A stretch of DNA of 8,365 bases from assembly GCA_031263875.1 (NCBI GenBank), contig JAISEX010000067.1, positions 1 to 8,365 on the forward strand, written 5' to 3'. Source of the stretch: Eubacteriales Family XIII. Incertae Sedis bacterium. GTDB taxonomy: Bacteria; Bacillota; Clostridia; Peptostreptococcales; Anaerovoracaceae. Positions 1 through 6,145 of the stretch are shown in pieces. The notes below the pieces were generated by a model. That model ran no database searches and had not been told where the DNA came from. It saw nothing but the letters and a program-made list of their open reading frames with translations. Position 1 is the stretch's first letter. The number at the start of each line of letters is the position of its first letter. The translations under genes were made by a program, and so were the position numbers.

Positions 1-50
1 GGACAATTTTCCGCGCGAGCATGTACAAAAAAACAGTTTCTTTTTTGAGT

Positions 51-190
51 GCCCCACCGGGCTATCCGCTGCAATGCCTGCGGCATTTTCGCTGCTATCC
101 CTTGCGCGTCGCGTCGCTCGGCTGACGCCTCGCGCCGCTCCTGTATCATCGTCTGTCATTACATCTTGCATTCAGGATATAACGGCACAC
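51..190. repeat. GC-rich dispersed repeat, copy 1
   Basis: This stretch shares ordered landmarks with the segment at 3830-3965: GCCCCACCGGGCT (51-63, also 3830-3842), ATCCCTTGCGCG (97-108, also 3898-3909), and a GTCAT-rich ACATCTT-CATT block (about 155-172, compare about 3932-3955). The material between the landmarks has diverged in sequence and length. No reading frame here looks like a protein: translations are rich in Arg, Ala, Pro and Ser and end at random. The remainder of 1-313 holds nothing else I can name. The boundaries are approximate because the two copies can only be aligned by eye. Confidence 0.5.
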
Positions 191-313
191 CGTCCCAAAC
201 ACCCGCGTTCTCATCTCATCGCCGCATTTGTGTCCCCCATACCCGGGCTATGACGGCACATCCTGCTACCATTTTCGAAATTCAAAAAAATTCCAAAGGC
301 AAAAAAGTATAGT

Positions 314-574
314 GTCAAGTAATATGCTTGACGCCTCGTTTCCGGCTCACAAAAAGCGTCGTCAAGTATTTTGATTGACATTATGCGGCGGCGCATTTTT
401 CTTGCCGGAGAATCACAGTTTTAATATCTCGGTAATTCGTGACTTGCAAAAATGCAAGCGTCAAGTAATTTTATTGACACCTCTATTCCCGATTCGAGGA
501 AGTACGCTGTCAAGTAATTTGCTTGATATTCCGTTTCGGTTCATGAGAATGTAATGTCAAGTGTTTTGCTTGAC
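314..574. repeat. Array of five 19-bp palindromes at about 48-bp spacing
   Basis: Five copies of a 19-bp inverted repeat, GTCAAG-N7-CTTGAC, start at 314, 361, 460, 509 and 556. Copies 1 and 5 have perfect 6-bp arms. Copies 2 and 3 have ATTGAC as the right arm and copy 4 has CTTGAT. The 7-bp centre is always AT-rich and often TAATTTG-like. Start-to-start distances are 47, 99, 49 and 47 bp, so one position near 410 is missing or decayed. The interspersed sequences (28-30 bp, 80 bp for the gap) are mostly unrelated, although those after copies 1 and 4 share a weak CGTTTC-GG-TCA pattern. In the gap lie a hairpin ATGCG-GCGG-CGCAT followed by T5 (383-400) and the inverted repeat CTTGCA-AAAA-TGCAAG (443-458). 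Equal arms and constant length fit repeated binding sites for a dimeric DNA-binding protein. The role is unknown. Confidence 0.85.
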
Positions 575-647
575 AGGGCGGCTCGGATCCGTAATGATAA
601 ATTTTGCGGAGACGGCGCATAAGGTCGCATATGTCTCGCGCACGGTA

Positions 648-780
648 GAGCGCCACGGGCTGAAGCCCTGCGCTCCTCGTTGTGCGAGGTACAACGGAGC
701 TGAAGCTCCTGTACCTCTGCCAAGGGATAGATGCTCTGTTTTACCTTGCGGCTAAAGCCGCGTAAAACGGGCATAGCCCG
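648..780. repeat. Cluster of four consecutive GC-rich hairpins
   Basis: Four imperfect palindromes follow one another. The first has arms GAGCG (648-652)/CGCTC (671-675) around GGGCT-GA-AGCCC (657-668). The second has arms GAGGTACA (686-693)/TGTACCTC (710-717) around GGAGCT-GA-AGCTCC (696-709). The third has arms GTTTTAC (738-744)/GTAAAAC (762-768) around GCGGCT-AA-AGCCGC (748-761). The fourth is CGGGC-ATA-GCCCG (768-780). The shared GCTGAAGC/GCTAAAGC tips mark a REP-like intergenic hairpin family whose stems vary while symmetry is kept. No coding potential is apparent. The interval 575-647 and the stretch 781-929 show nothing recognisable. Confidence 0.7.
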
Positions 781-929
781 GTGGGGCGCGCAAAATAAGT
801 GGTCATTCTTCGTACCTGCCCGCGCGAAAAACTGCCTGTGATTACGCATAAAATCATTCCCGCGTGCCCCATGCGCCCAAAGAAATACTCCTGTCAGGGG
901 AATTGTGAATAGAGCCTCATGTATGGAAT

Positions 930-961
930 AAAAGAGGAGCCGCGTCACACACGCTGACGCG
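930..961 (-). terminator. Possible terminator of the acn-gntR operon
   Basis: On the minus strand, 11 nt after the regulator stop codon, lies a perfect 7-bp inverted repeat CGCGTCA (941-947)/TGACGCG (955-961) with a 7-nt loop. It is followed by GCTCCTCTTTTATT on the minus strand. The T-run is short and separated from the stem by about six bases, so this is a weak intrinsic terminator at best, but its position right after the operon supports the call. Confidence 0.45.
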
Positions 962-971
962 CAACCCTCCC

Positions 972-1604
972 CTACAGCTTCGACCGCTTCGCGGCATTGC
1001 GGATATGCTCGCGCATGGCGTGCGCCCCTTCTTCGGAATCCTGCGCGATAAATGCCTCGAAAATGGCCGCGTGCTCCGCGAATACATCCTGAATGTCGGC
1101 GGACCGGCCCGCCTTCACATGCGCGCTATCCTTTATATACTTTCGGAACAGCCGCAGCGTTTCGGTCAGGAGGCGGCTCTGCGACGCCTCGTATATGATG
1201 CCGTGGAATTCGGCGTCGAGATTTCGCAGCTTCGCCGTGTCGCCGCGGCGCGTATAGAGATCGAGGAATTCGTACTTCTGCTCAAGCGCTTCGAGTTCGT
1301 CCGAGGTGATGCGCTCTATCGCCCATCTGACGCATTGCGCCTCAAGTATGCCGCGCAGCGCGAACAAATCGCGCATATCCGAAACGGTAAACCCGCACAC
1401 GTAGGCGCCCTTGTTGGGCAGCAGTTCGATAAGCCCCTCGTTTTTCAGGTCGCGCAGAGCCTCGCGGACGGGCGTGCGGCTCACGTTATACGTTTCGCAT
1501 ATCTCGCGTTCCGTCAGCTTGCCGCCGCTCTGAATTTTTTCGCGCAGAATGTCCCTGCGCAGCGTGTCAAGCAAAGAAGTTGACAGCCGTTCGGTTTTAT
1601 CCAT
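972..1604 (-). CDS. GntR-family transcriptional regulator, FadR subfamily with FCD domain
   Basis: A 210-residue DNA-binding regulator. Residues about 8-70 form the GntR winged helix, with the typical LTEREICETYNVSRTPVREAL helix-turn-helix block (residues 30-50) and a GLIELLPNKGAYV wing. Residues about 75-205 form an all-helical FCD ligand domain that keeps the usual metal-binding set: Asp130 and His134 (D-x3-H), His178 and His200. FCD regulators commonly bind small organic acids or sugar acids, which suits a partner that handles tricarboxylates; the ligand here is inferred, not shown. The start is ambiguous: ATG at 1604 overlaps the aconitase stop by one base (TGATG), while GTG at 1607 gives a 4-nt GTGA overlap and one more residue. 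Either implies translational coupling to the upstream gene. It is probably an autoregulator of the operon. Full length for the family, nothing missing. Confidence 0.93.
   Translation of the reverse strand: MDKTERLSTSLLDTLRRDILREKIQSGGKLTEREICETYNVSRTPVREALRDLKNEGLIELLPNKGAYVCGFTVSDMRDLFALRGILEAQCVRWAIERITSDELEALEQKYEFLDLYTRRGDTAKLRNLDAEFHGIIYEASQSRLLTETLRLFRKYIKDSAHVKAGRSADIQDVFAEHAAIFEAFIAQDSEEGAHAMREHIRNAAKRSKL
1565..1585. promoter_or_regulatory. Array-type palindrome inside the start of the regulator gene
   Basis: The arms TGTCAA (1565-1570) and TTGACA (1580-1585) are perfect inverted repeats separated by 9 bp, the same geometry as the five palindromes at 314-574 (GTCAA-N9-TTGAC). The site lies about 20 bp inside the GntR coding region, near codons 7-13, in a place suited to roadblock-type autoregulation. 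It is also coding sequence for a Ser-Leu-Leu-Asp-Thr stretch, so coincidence is possible. Two specified arms of 6 bp at fixed spacing would be rare by chance in a window this size. Confidence 0.4.
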
Positions 1605-3541
1605 CACGCCGATTCTTTTACCATATTGATCTTGCCGCCCGCGCGCAGCATCTTCCGTTCAAGCTCGCTGAATTCTCCCGCCACGCGGTATTCCCGGCCC
1701 GTATCCGCGTCCGTCACCACGAGCTCGCCGCCGTCCAATTGCTCCACCGCGTTCTCGATCACGAGATTCGTGCCGATGCTCAGCTTGGCGTAATCCGAAT
1801 GGTCGCGGAACACGAGCGGCAGTATCCCGCTGTTAATGAGGTTGGAGCGGTGTATGCGCGCGAACGATTTTGCGATAACGAATTTGATGCCGAGATAGAG
1901 CGGGGCGAGCGCCGCGTGTTCGCGGCTCGAACCCTGGCCGTAATTTTCGCCGCCGATAATAACGCCCGCGCCGGCGTTTTTCGCCCGCGAAGCGAAGCCG
2001 GAATCGATCTTTTCAAAACAGAAATTCGCGAGGTAAGGTATGTTGGAGCGGTAGGGCAGCAGCCTACTGTCCGAGGGCATAATATCGTCGGTGGTCACGT
2101 TGTCGCCCGCGTGGAGCACGACCCGGCCCGTCACGCGCTGTGGCAGTGCGGTATTCTGCGGGAAGGGCTTGATATTCGGCCCCATTTCCACCGGCGTATT
2201 TTCCTTTGTAAAACCGTCCGGCCGCACGATGAAATTCGGATTTCGCTCGAACGTCACGGCTTCGGGCGCCGAAAGCTCGATGCCGAGGGCCGCGCCGTCC
2301 GCAAGGCCGTCGGTGATAACGCCGGTCACGGCCGCAAGCGCAGCGGTTTCCGGGCTGACGAGATAGACGTCGGCGTCAAGCGTCCCGCTGCGCCCCTTGA
2401 AATTGCGGTTGAACGTCCGCAGGGACACCGCGCCGCTTTTCGGCGACTGCCCCATGCCGATGCAGGGCCCGCACGCGCACTCGATAATGCGCGCGCCCGC
2501 GTCGATAACGCTAGAAAGCGCGCCGTTCGCCGCGAGTTTCGACAGGATATCCGCGGACCCGGGCGCGATAACAAGGCTCACTTCGGGATGGACGCGGCGG
2601 CCCCGCAGTATCTGCGCCGCCTTCATCATATCGCCGTAGGATGAATTGGTGCAGCTCCCGATGGCGACCTGATTGACCGTCATGCCGGCGATCTCGGAAA
2701 CCGGCGCGACATTGTCCGGGCTGTGCGGCATGGCCGCCAGCGGCGTCAGCGCCGAAAGATCGACCTTGAGGATTTCATCGTAGACCGCGTCCGCGTCGGC
2801 CGCGAGCGGGATAAAATCGTCCGCCCGGCCGAGAGACGCCAAATATTCCTTCGTCCGCTCATCGCTTGGAAATATGGACGTCGTTGCGCCGAGCTCCGCG
2901 CCCATATTCGTGATCGTCGCGCGGTCCGCCGCGCCGAGCGTCACCACGCCCTCGCCGAAATATTCCACGATACGTCCCACGCCGCCTTTGACGGACAGCT
3001 CCCGCAACACATGCAGAATGACGTCCTTTGCCGACGCCCACGGACGAAGCTCCCCCGTCAGACGCACGCCGATCACCTTCGGCACAGTGAGGCTGTACGT
3101 CCCCCGCGCCATCGCCATCGCCACGTCGAGGCCGCCCGCGCCGATAGCGATCATGCCGAGCCCGCCGCCCGTCGGCGTATGACTGTCGGAACCGAGCAGC
3201 GTTTTGCCCGGTATCCCGTAATTTTCAAAATGAAGCTGATGGCAGATGCCGCCCCCGGGCTTGGAAAACAAAATCCCGTGACGTTTCGCCACGCTCTCGA
3301 TAAAAGCGTGATCGTCCGCGTTTTCAAAACCTGTCTGCAAGGTATTATGGTCGACATACGCGACGGACAACTCCGTCTGCACCCGGTCGGGGTCTATTGC
3401 CTCCAACTGCAGATACACCATCGTGCCCGTACTGTCCTGCGTCAGCGTCTGGTCGATCCGAATCGTGACCTCGCTCCCCGCCGCCAGCTCGCCCGCCACC
3501 AGATGATCCGCCAGTATTTTGTACGCTAATGTGTTTCCCAT
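1604..3541 (-). CDS. Aconitate hydratase (short, Aquifex-type aconitase)
   Basis: A 645-residue [4Fe-4S] hydro-lyase that interconverts citrate and isocitrate through cis-aconitate in the cytoplasm. Cluster ligands are visible as Cys297 (AIGSCTNS) and Cys357/Cys360 (CACGPCIGM). Other aconitase active-site signatures are Asp64-His65 (YVDHN), Asp119-Ser120-His121 (GSDSHTPTGGGLG), Arg562 (SFARIH) and Ser538-Ser539-Arg540 (YGQGSSREH). The catalytic core covers about 1-430, and the swivel domain begins near 465 (VTTDDIMPSDSR). The length matches the compact aconitase form rather than the roughly 890-residue AcnA or 860-residue AcnB. The frame stays open upstream to 3793, but that part is repeat-derived. 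The ATG at 3541 is chosen because GAGGGAG lies just before it (3551-3545) and homology starts there. Homoaconitase or isopropylmalate isomerase activity cannot be fully excluded, though those enzymes usually have the swivel domain on a separate subunit. It is the first gene of an operon with the GntR regulator; no citrate synthase or isocitrate dehydrogenase is in view. Confidence 0.94.
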   Translation of the reverse strand: MGNTLAYKILADHLVAGELAAGSEVTIRIDQTLTQDSTGTMVYLQLEAIDPDRVQTELSVAYVDHNTLQTGFENADDHAFIESVAKRHGILFSKPGGGICHQLHFENYGIPGKTLLGSDSHTPTGGGLGMIAIGAGGLDVAMAMARGTYSLTVPKVIGVRLTGELRPWASAKDVILHVLRELSVKGGVGRIVEYFGEGVVTLGAADRATITNMGAELGATTSIFPSDERTKEYLASLGRADDFIPLAADADAVYDEILKVDLSALTPLAAMPHSPDNVAPVSEIAGMTVNQVAIGSCTNSSYGDMMKAAQILRGRRVHPEVSLVIAPGSADILSKLAANGALSSVIDAGARIIECACGPCIGMGQSPKSGAVSLRTFNRNFKGRSGTLDADVYLVSPETAALAAVTGVITDGLADGAALGIELSAPEAVTFERNPNFIVRPDGFTKENTPVEMGPNIKPFPQNTALPQRVTGRVVLHAGDNVTTDDIMPSDSRLLPYRSNIPYLANFCFEKIDSGFASRAKNAGAGVIIGGENYGQGSSREHAALAPLYLGIKFVIAKSFARIHRSNLINSGILPLVFRDHSDYAKLSIGTNLVIENAVEQLDGGELVVTDADTGREYRVAGEFSELERKMLRAGGKINMVKESA

Positions 3542-3582
3542 GCTCTCCCTCAGTTCTCTTTTCCCGTATAACGAATTCTTAT

Positions 3583-3597
3583 GTGATATTATATCAC
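3583..3597 (-). promoter_or_regulatory. acn promoter -10 box within a perfect palindromic operator
   Basis: GTGATAT-T-ATATCAC is a perfect 15-bp palindrome 42-56 bp upstream of the aconitase start. Read on the minus strand it contains an exact TATAAT (3593-3588), which would place the transcription start near 3581 and give a leader of about 40 nt with the GAGGGAG ribosome site. At the 17-bp spacing the -35 position (3616-3611) reads GGCTTA, a poor match, as expected of a controlled or activator-helped promoter. The natural candidate to bind here is the GntR protein encoded second in the operon; this is inference. Confidence 0.6.
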
Positions 3598-3685
3598 GTC
3601 CCGGTGCGAGTAAGCCTGTCCGCGTGGGTGGAGGAGCGGCGAGCCGTAATTTTACCGGACAGAGGAAATTGGAAGCAGTCCCATG

Positions 3686-3714
3686 GTCATTGCGAGCGAA
3701 GCGAAGCAATCCAG
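3686..3714. repeat. Half-copy of a dispersed palindromic repeat
   Basis: The segment starts GTCATTGCGAG and ends GAAGCAATCCAGA, matching the left half of the larger palindromic element at 8126-8243 (GTCATTGCGAG at 8126 and GAAGCAATCCAGA at 8148). The insert between the ends differs (CGAAGC here, GGCTTTAGCCC there). This wording is a widespread intergenic repeat type in several bacterial phyla. It lies about 90 bp upstream of the acn promoter and is read through by the artificially long acn frame. Confidence 0.75.
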
Positions 3715-3829
3715 AGGGCGTACATAGTGCAGAAATTTTTTCGGGCGCATGGGGCTGTCCGAAAGAGAATAAGACGACAATATTGTTAAACATTTAATAA
3801 TACGGGATCCTCCTAAACATCATAAGCCA

Positions 3830-3965
3830 GCCCCACCGGGCTCTGCGGGGCTCCGCTGTTCGCTTCGGCCGCTTCGCGGCTGCTGCGCACCCCTCCGATC
3901 CCTTGCGCGGGGCATAGACGACACTCCGTGCCGTCATCACAACATCTTTCATTACAACCATAGCC
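3830..3965. repeat. GC-rich dispersed repeat, copy 2
   Basis: Begins with GCCCCACCGGGCT (3830-3842) and includes ATCCCTTGCGCG (3898-3909), both shared in the same order with 51-108. Internal short palindromes such as GCCGCTTCGCGGC (3868-3880) are absent from the first copy. It flows directly into the 120-bp tandem units that begin near 3971. No gene is supported here on either strand. Confidence 0.5.
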
Positions 3966-3970
3966 GCGAT

Positions 3971-4335
3971 TGTGCGGGCAAAGTTACACCACATGTTTGC
4001 CATCCTTACGGCGTGCCCGTTCACCGCATAAACACCAAAAACAAAACGAGAAACAAAACATTACGCAAGCATCCTTCCCCCTGCCGTCGGCCGTTCCCTG
4101 TGCGGGCAAAGCCCCCAACCCGCCCGTCCTCCTTTCGGCGTCCCGGTATCATACCAGCGAGAAACAAAGCGAGATGAGGCAGAGCGTAAGCACCATTCCT
4201 GTGCCGTCGGCCGTTCCCTGTGCGGGCAAAGTCCCCCACCCGCCCATCCTCACTCCGGCGTCCCCGTTTCTCACCCAAACAAAACCTCCGCGAGAAACGA
4301 AACTTAACAAAAGCATCCTACCTGTGCCGTCCTCC
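3971..4335. repeat. Degenerate tandem repeat, three units of about 120 bp
   Basis: The anchor TGTGCGGGCAAAG occurs at 3971-3983, 4099-4111 and 4219-4231, and TGCCGTC occurs at 4082, 4202 and 4325, giving a period of about 120-128 bp. Units 2 and 3 are nearly identical over the first 70 bases (TGCCGTCGGCCGTTCCCTG onward, through CCCGCCC and GGCGTCCC), then carry a looser GAGAAAC-rich half. Unit 1 is more diverged and the last unit is truncated. The plus-strand frame (3970-4479) and minus-strand frame (4021-4278) that cross it translate into the same repetitive low-complexity peptides, so coding is unlikely. A further copy sits at about 8030-8110. Confidence 0.7.
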
Positions 4336-4517
4336 ATTTCTCCTACGCCAAAAATCGCGAGTCCGAAAACTCCCAAAAAGCATCCACAAAAATCACCGCA
4401 AAGCTGCACAAACAAAATCGCGAACCCGAAGATTCACAAAAATCAGCCGCCCAAGCCGCGCAAACCAAAATCCACCTGACGCGGACACCATTTTCAGAAA
4501 GCGGCACGGCCTTTTTA
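4336..4517. other. C/A-rich, G/T-poor non-coding tract
   Basis: The plus strand is strongly enriched in C and A, with short internal repeats: AAAATCGCGA at 4351-4360 and 4414-4423, and CACAAAAATCA at 4385-4395 and 4435-4445. It looks like continued decay of the tandem repeat to its left. No ribosome site or protein-like frame is seen. Confidence 0.4.
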
Positions 4518-4546
4518 TTGAACGAATCTGCGGGAGGTGATATTAT
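4518..4546 (+). promoter_or_regulatory. Candidate promoter for the membrane-protein gene
   Basis: TTGAAC (4518-4523), a 17-bp spacer, then TATTAT (4541-4546). The -10 differs from consensus in one base and the -35 in two. A start near 4553 would leave about 20 nt before the ATG at 4574. The spacer contains GGGAGGTGA (4532-4540), a good ribosome-site look-alike that has no start codon at usable distance. Confidence 0.5.
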
Positions 4547-4573
4547 ATAGTCGAGAAATATGGTCAAGAAATA

Positions 4574-5419
4574 ATGGCGCAAAGCCGAGCGGACGACACT
4601 GTAATATTCCGCAAGACGGGGGAGAAATACGAGCGCATGAGCACATCCGATTATTCAAAAAAAGACAGCAGGCCGTTTCTTTCCGCCGGTGAAAGGGATG
4701 CGCATATGCCGCCGCCCGTGCCATTGCCCATGCCGCTGCCGAAAAATAGAGCGCCCTCCAAACGGAAACGCATATCACGCGAGAAAAATTTATTGATAGC
4801 GGCCGCGGCCCTGTTCCTCATCTATTTTTTCATAAACCAGGCATTTAAGATCGACGATAACAACGGGAAGAAATATTACGAAGAATATATAAACAATTCG
4901 ATAAACCTACAGGTTTCCATTGTGGAGATAGACCCCGACCGAATCGAGGAAGCGTTTACTTCGGTACGCTATATGACGGGAGTGATTCGCTTCAAAGGCG
5001 TCGCAATCGATTATCAGGGCTATAAATTCAAAGACAGTATCACGAAAAAGTGGTTTCACTATCTGGATTTCGGGGCAACGAATGACGGCGGCCATCAGGC
5101 GCGGCTCTATGCCTTGACGGACAATTTAGACGTAACCTTGAAAGTCAATAAAGACGAATGGGAGGATAAGGATCTCGGAGCTTTTGAAAACCCGATCCCC
5201 GTTCTCTCCTTTGAAAGCGAATGGCTCGTAAAGCAGGAAACGGGCGAGCGTGAAAATGCCGAAAAATTTGAGGTGCAGAAAGCCGCCGCGGGAGAGGAAT
5301 TCACCCATCAAGAATTCAATTTCGTCATTACCCGGCAGGCATACGAACGCAACGTCATCAGCTACTTGACCCACGTCATGCCGCGAAAAGAGTTTAAGGA
5401 AATGTTCAAAAAGCAGTAA
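4574..5419 (+). CDS. Unrecognised single-pass membrane protein
   Basis: A 281-residue protein I do not recognise. Residues 1-72 are charged and include a Pro-rich stretch (46-56, PPPVPLPMPLP) followed by a Lys/Arg cluster (63-71). Residues 73-91 form one hydrophobic helix (LLIAAAALFLIYFFINQAF). Residues 92-281 are a mixed alpha/beta domain with many aromatic and acidic residues. The positive charge before the helix predicts an inside N terminus and an extracytoplasmic C-terminal domain. Starts: ATG 4574 (used here) has no clear ribosome site, though a five-codon mini-ORF (4560-4574) ends in TAATG on it; ATG 4637 has GGGGGAG (4618-4624) 12 nt upstream and would drop 21 residues. The SUKH gene follows 88 bp downstream on the same strand. 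An anchored immunity or envelope protein is possible but unproven. Confidence 0.75.
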   Translation: MAQSRADDTVIFRKTGEKYERMSTSDYSKKDSRPFLSAGERDAHMPPPVPLPMPLPKNRAPSKRKRISREKNLLIAAAALFLIYFFINQAFKIDDNNGKKYYEEYINNSINLQVSIVEIDPDRIEEAFTSVRYMTGVIRFKGVAIDYQGYKFKDSITKKWFHYLDFGATNDGGHQARLYALTDNLDVTLKVNKDEWEDKDLGAFENPIPVLSFESEWLVKQETGERENAEKFEVQKAAAGEEFTHQEFNFVITRQAYERNVISYLTHVMPRKEFKEMFKKQ

Positions 5420-5473
5420 CAGACAAATGATAAAATTACAAAGTGAAATATCTACATTATCAAAAACGAATCG

Positions 5474-5486
5474 TCACGTTACGTGA
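5474..5486. promoter_or_regulatory. 13-bp palindrome before the SUKH gene
   Basis: TCACGT-T-ACGTGA is a perfect inverted repeat immediately upstream of the AGAGGAAG ribosome-site region (5486-5493) of the next gene. It could be an operator or a small hairpin; nothing else supports a function. Confidence 0.25.
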
Positions 5487-5507
5487 GAGGAAGATTGAAA
5501 TAATAAA

Positions 5508-6098
5508 ATGAATATATTGAAATCAATCAACAATGTAAAAAGAGAAGAAAACCTCCAAAAATTTGAGCGGTTCCAAAGCACGTTGGATTTTGAAATCAAT
5601 CGAGATATCAAGGAAATTTTGATCGGTTATAACGTCGCCAAGCCAGTAAGAAGTTTTTATAAAAAAGAGAACGCGGAATTCGATCTTAATTATCTGTTTG
5701 GTTTTTCGGAAAGGGCGTATGAAGATTTCGCAAGTAATTATGAAACTTATTCGCACCGGATGCCAAAAGAAATGTTTCCCATCGGTAATATAGACGGAGG
5801 CGATTTGCTGTGTATCAATAAAATAACGGGAGAAGTGTATTACTGGTTTCACGAAGAAGATGACTGGGGTTTAGCGGATAATGAAAAATACCCGACAAAA
5901 GTAGGGAATAATTTAAACGAACTTTTGGAAAGTTTAATGGAATCCGCACGGTCCACCAAAGAAGAAATTGAACGTGCGAAAAGAGGCGGTGGAAGGAAGT
6001 TTATTTCCGCAATTGGTTTGGAACTTCTCAATAAAGATAGAGCCAAAAGAGGTTTACCGCCACTTACAATGGAAGAGGCCCTTGCAAATAAAAAATAA
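5508..6098 (+). CDS. SMI1/KNR4 (SUKH) family protein, likely immunity protein
   Basis: A 196-residue cytosolic protein. Residues about 25-145 read as a SUKH fold: an N-terminal helical part ending in the LFGFS motif (63-67), then FPIGNIDGGDLLCIN (90-104), GEVYYWFHEEDDW (108-120) and a helix NNLNELLESLM (134-144). In bacteria SUKH proteins mostly act as immunity proteins that neutralise secreted polymorphic or contact-dependent toxins; that role is inferred from the family. The C-terminal tail (150-196) is charged and helical, ending in a GLPPLTMEEAL segment outside the usual domain. AGAGGAAG (5486-5493) lies 14 nt before the ATG. Codon use is AT-rich, unlike the next large genes. No cognate toxin is adjacent. 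Confidence 0.85.
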   Translation: MNILKSINNVKREENLQKFERFQSTLDFEINRDIKEILIGYNVAKPVRSFYKKENAEFDLNYLFGFSERAYEDFASNYETYSHRMPKEMFPIGNIDGGDLLCINKITGEVYYWFHEEDDWGLADNEKYPTKVGNNLNELLESLMESARSTKEEIERAKRGGGRKFISAIGLELLNKDRAKRGLPPLTMEEALANKK

Positions 6099-6145
6099 AA
6101 GGTTTACTAACAGATGAAGGTATTGTATTTATAAGCGTAAAAAGA

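Noticed and set aside
1..48. Edge fragments of a neighbouring gene: a minus-strand ATG at 22 reading MLARKIV off the left edge, or plus-strand tails ending at 48 or 252
   Set aside because: Too few residues and no ribosome site before the minus-strand ATG; none can be told from chance without more sequence to the left.
314..574. Palindrome array as a CRISPR array
   Set aside because: Repeats are only 19 bp, symmetrical, and variable in their centres; one spacer is 80 bp, and no cas-like gene is in the window. Spacer length of 28-30 bp is the only CRISPR-like trait.
570..575. Perfect TTGACA within array copy 5 as a -35 box
   Set aside because: No acceptable -10 at 16-18 bp (positions 592-599 read TAATGATA), and the other copies likewise lack -10 boxes; the hexamer follows from the palindrome itself.
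541..948. 135-codon minus-strand frame through the hairpin cluster
   Set aside because: It reads straight through four hairpins and the terminator-like stem, with Cys/Arg-rich unconserved-looking sequence and no ribosome site.
1580..2644. 354-codon plus-strand frame opposite aconitase, and a similar 268-codon one at 2723-3529
   Set aside because: Arg/His/Ala-rich antisense shadows of a clearly real gene whose GC-rich third positions keep the opposite strand open.
3542..3793. 84-residue N-terminal extension of the aconitase frame
   Set aside because: The extension translates the promoter, the palindrome and the dispersed repeat (a LLRFARND-type peptide typical of such repeats). A good ribosome site and family homology both point to the ATG at 3541.
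3970..4479. 169-codon plus-strand frame across the tandem repeats
   Set aside because: The product is low-complexity Pro/Lys/Ser sequence that simply repeats with the DNA unit; no ribosome site and no start logic. The overlapping minus-strand frames (4021-4278, 4149-4415) have the same problem.
4537..4548. GTGATATTATAT shared exactly with the acn operator at 3583-3594
   Set aside because: Only the left half of the palindrome is present, and about two 12-base matches of this length are expected by chance within a window of this size.
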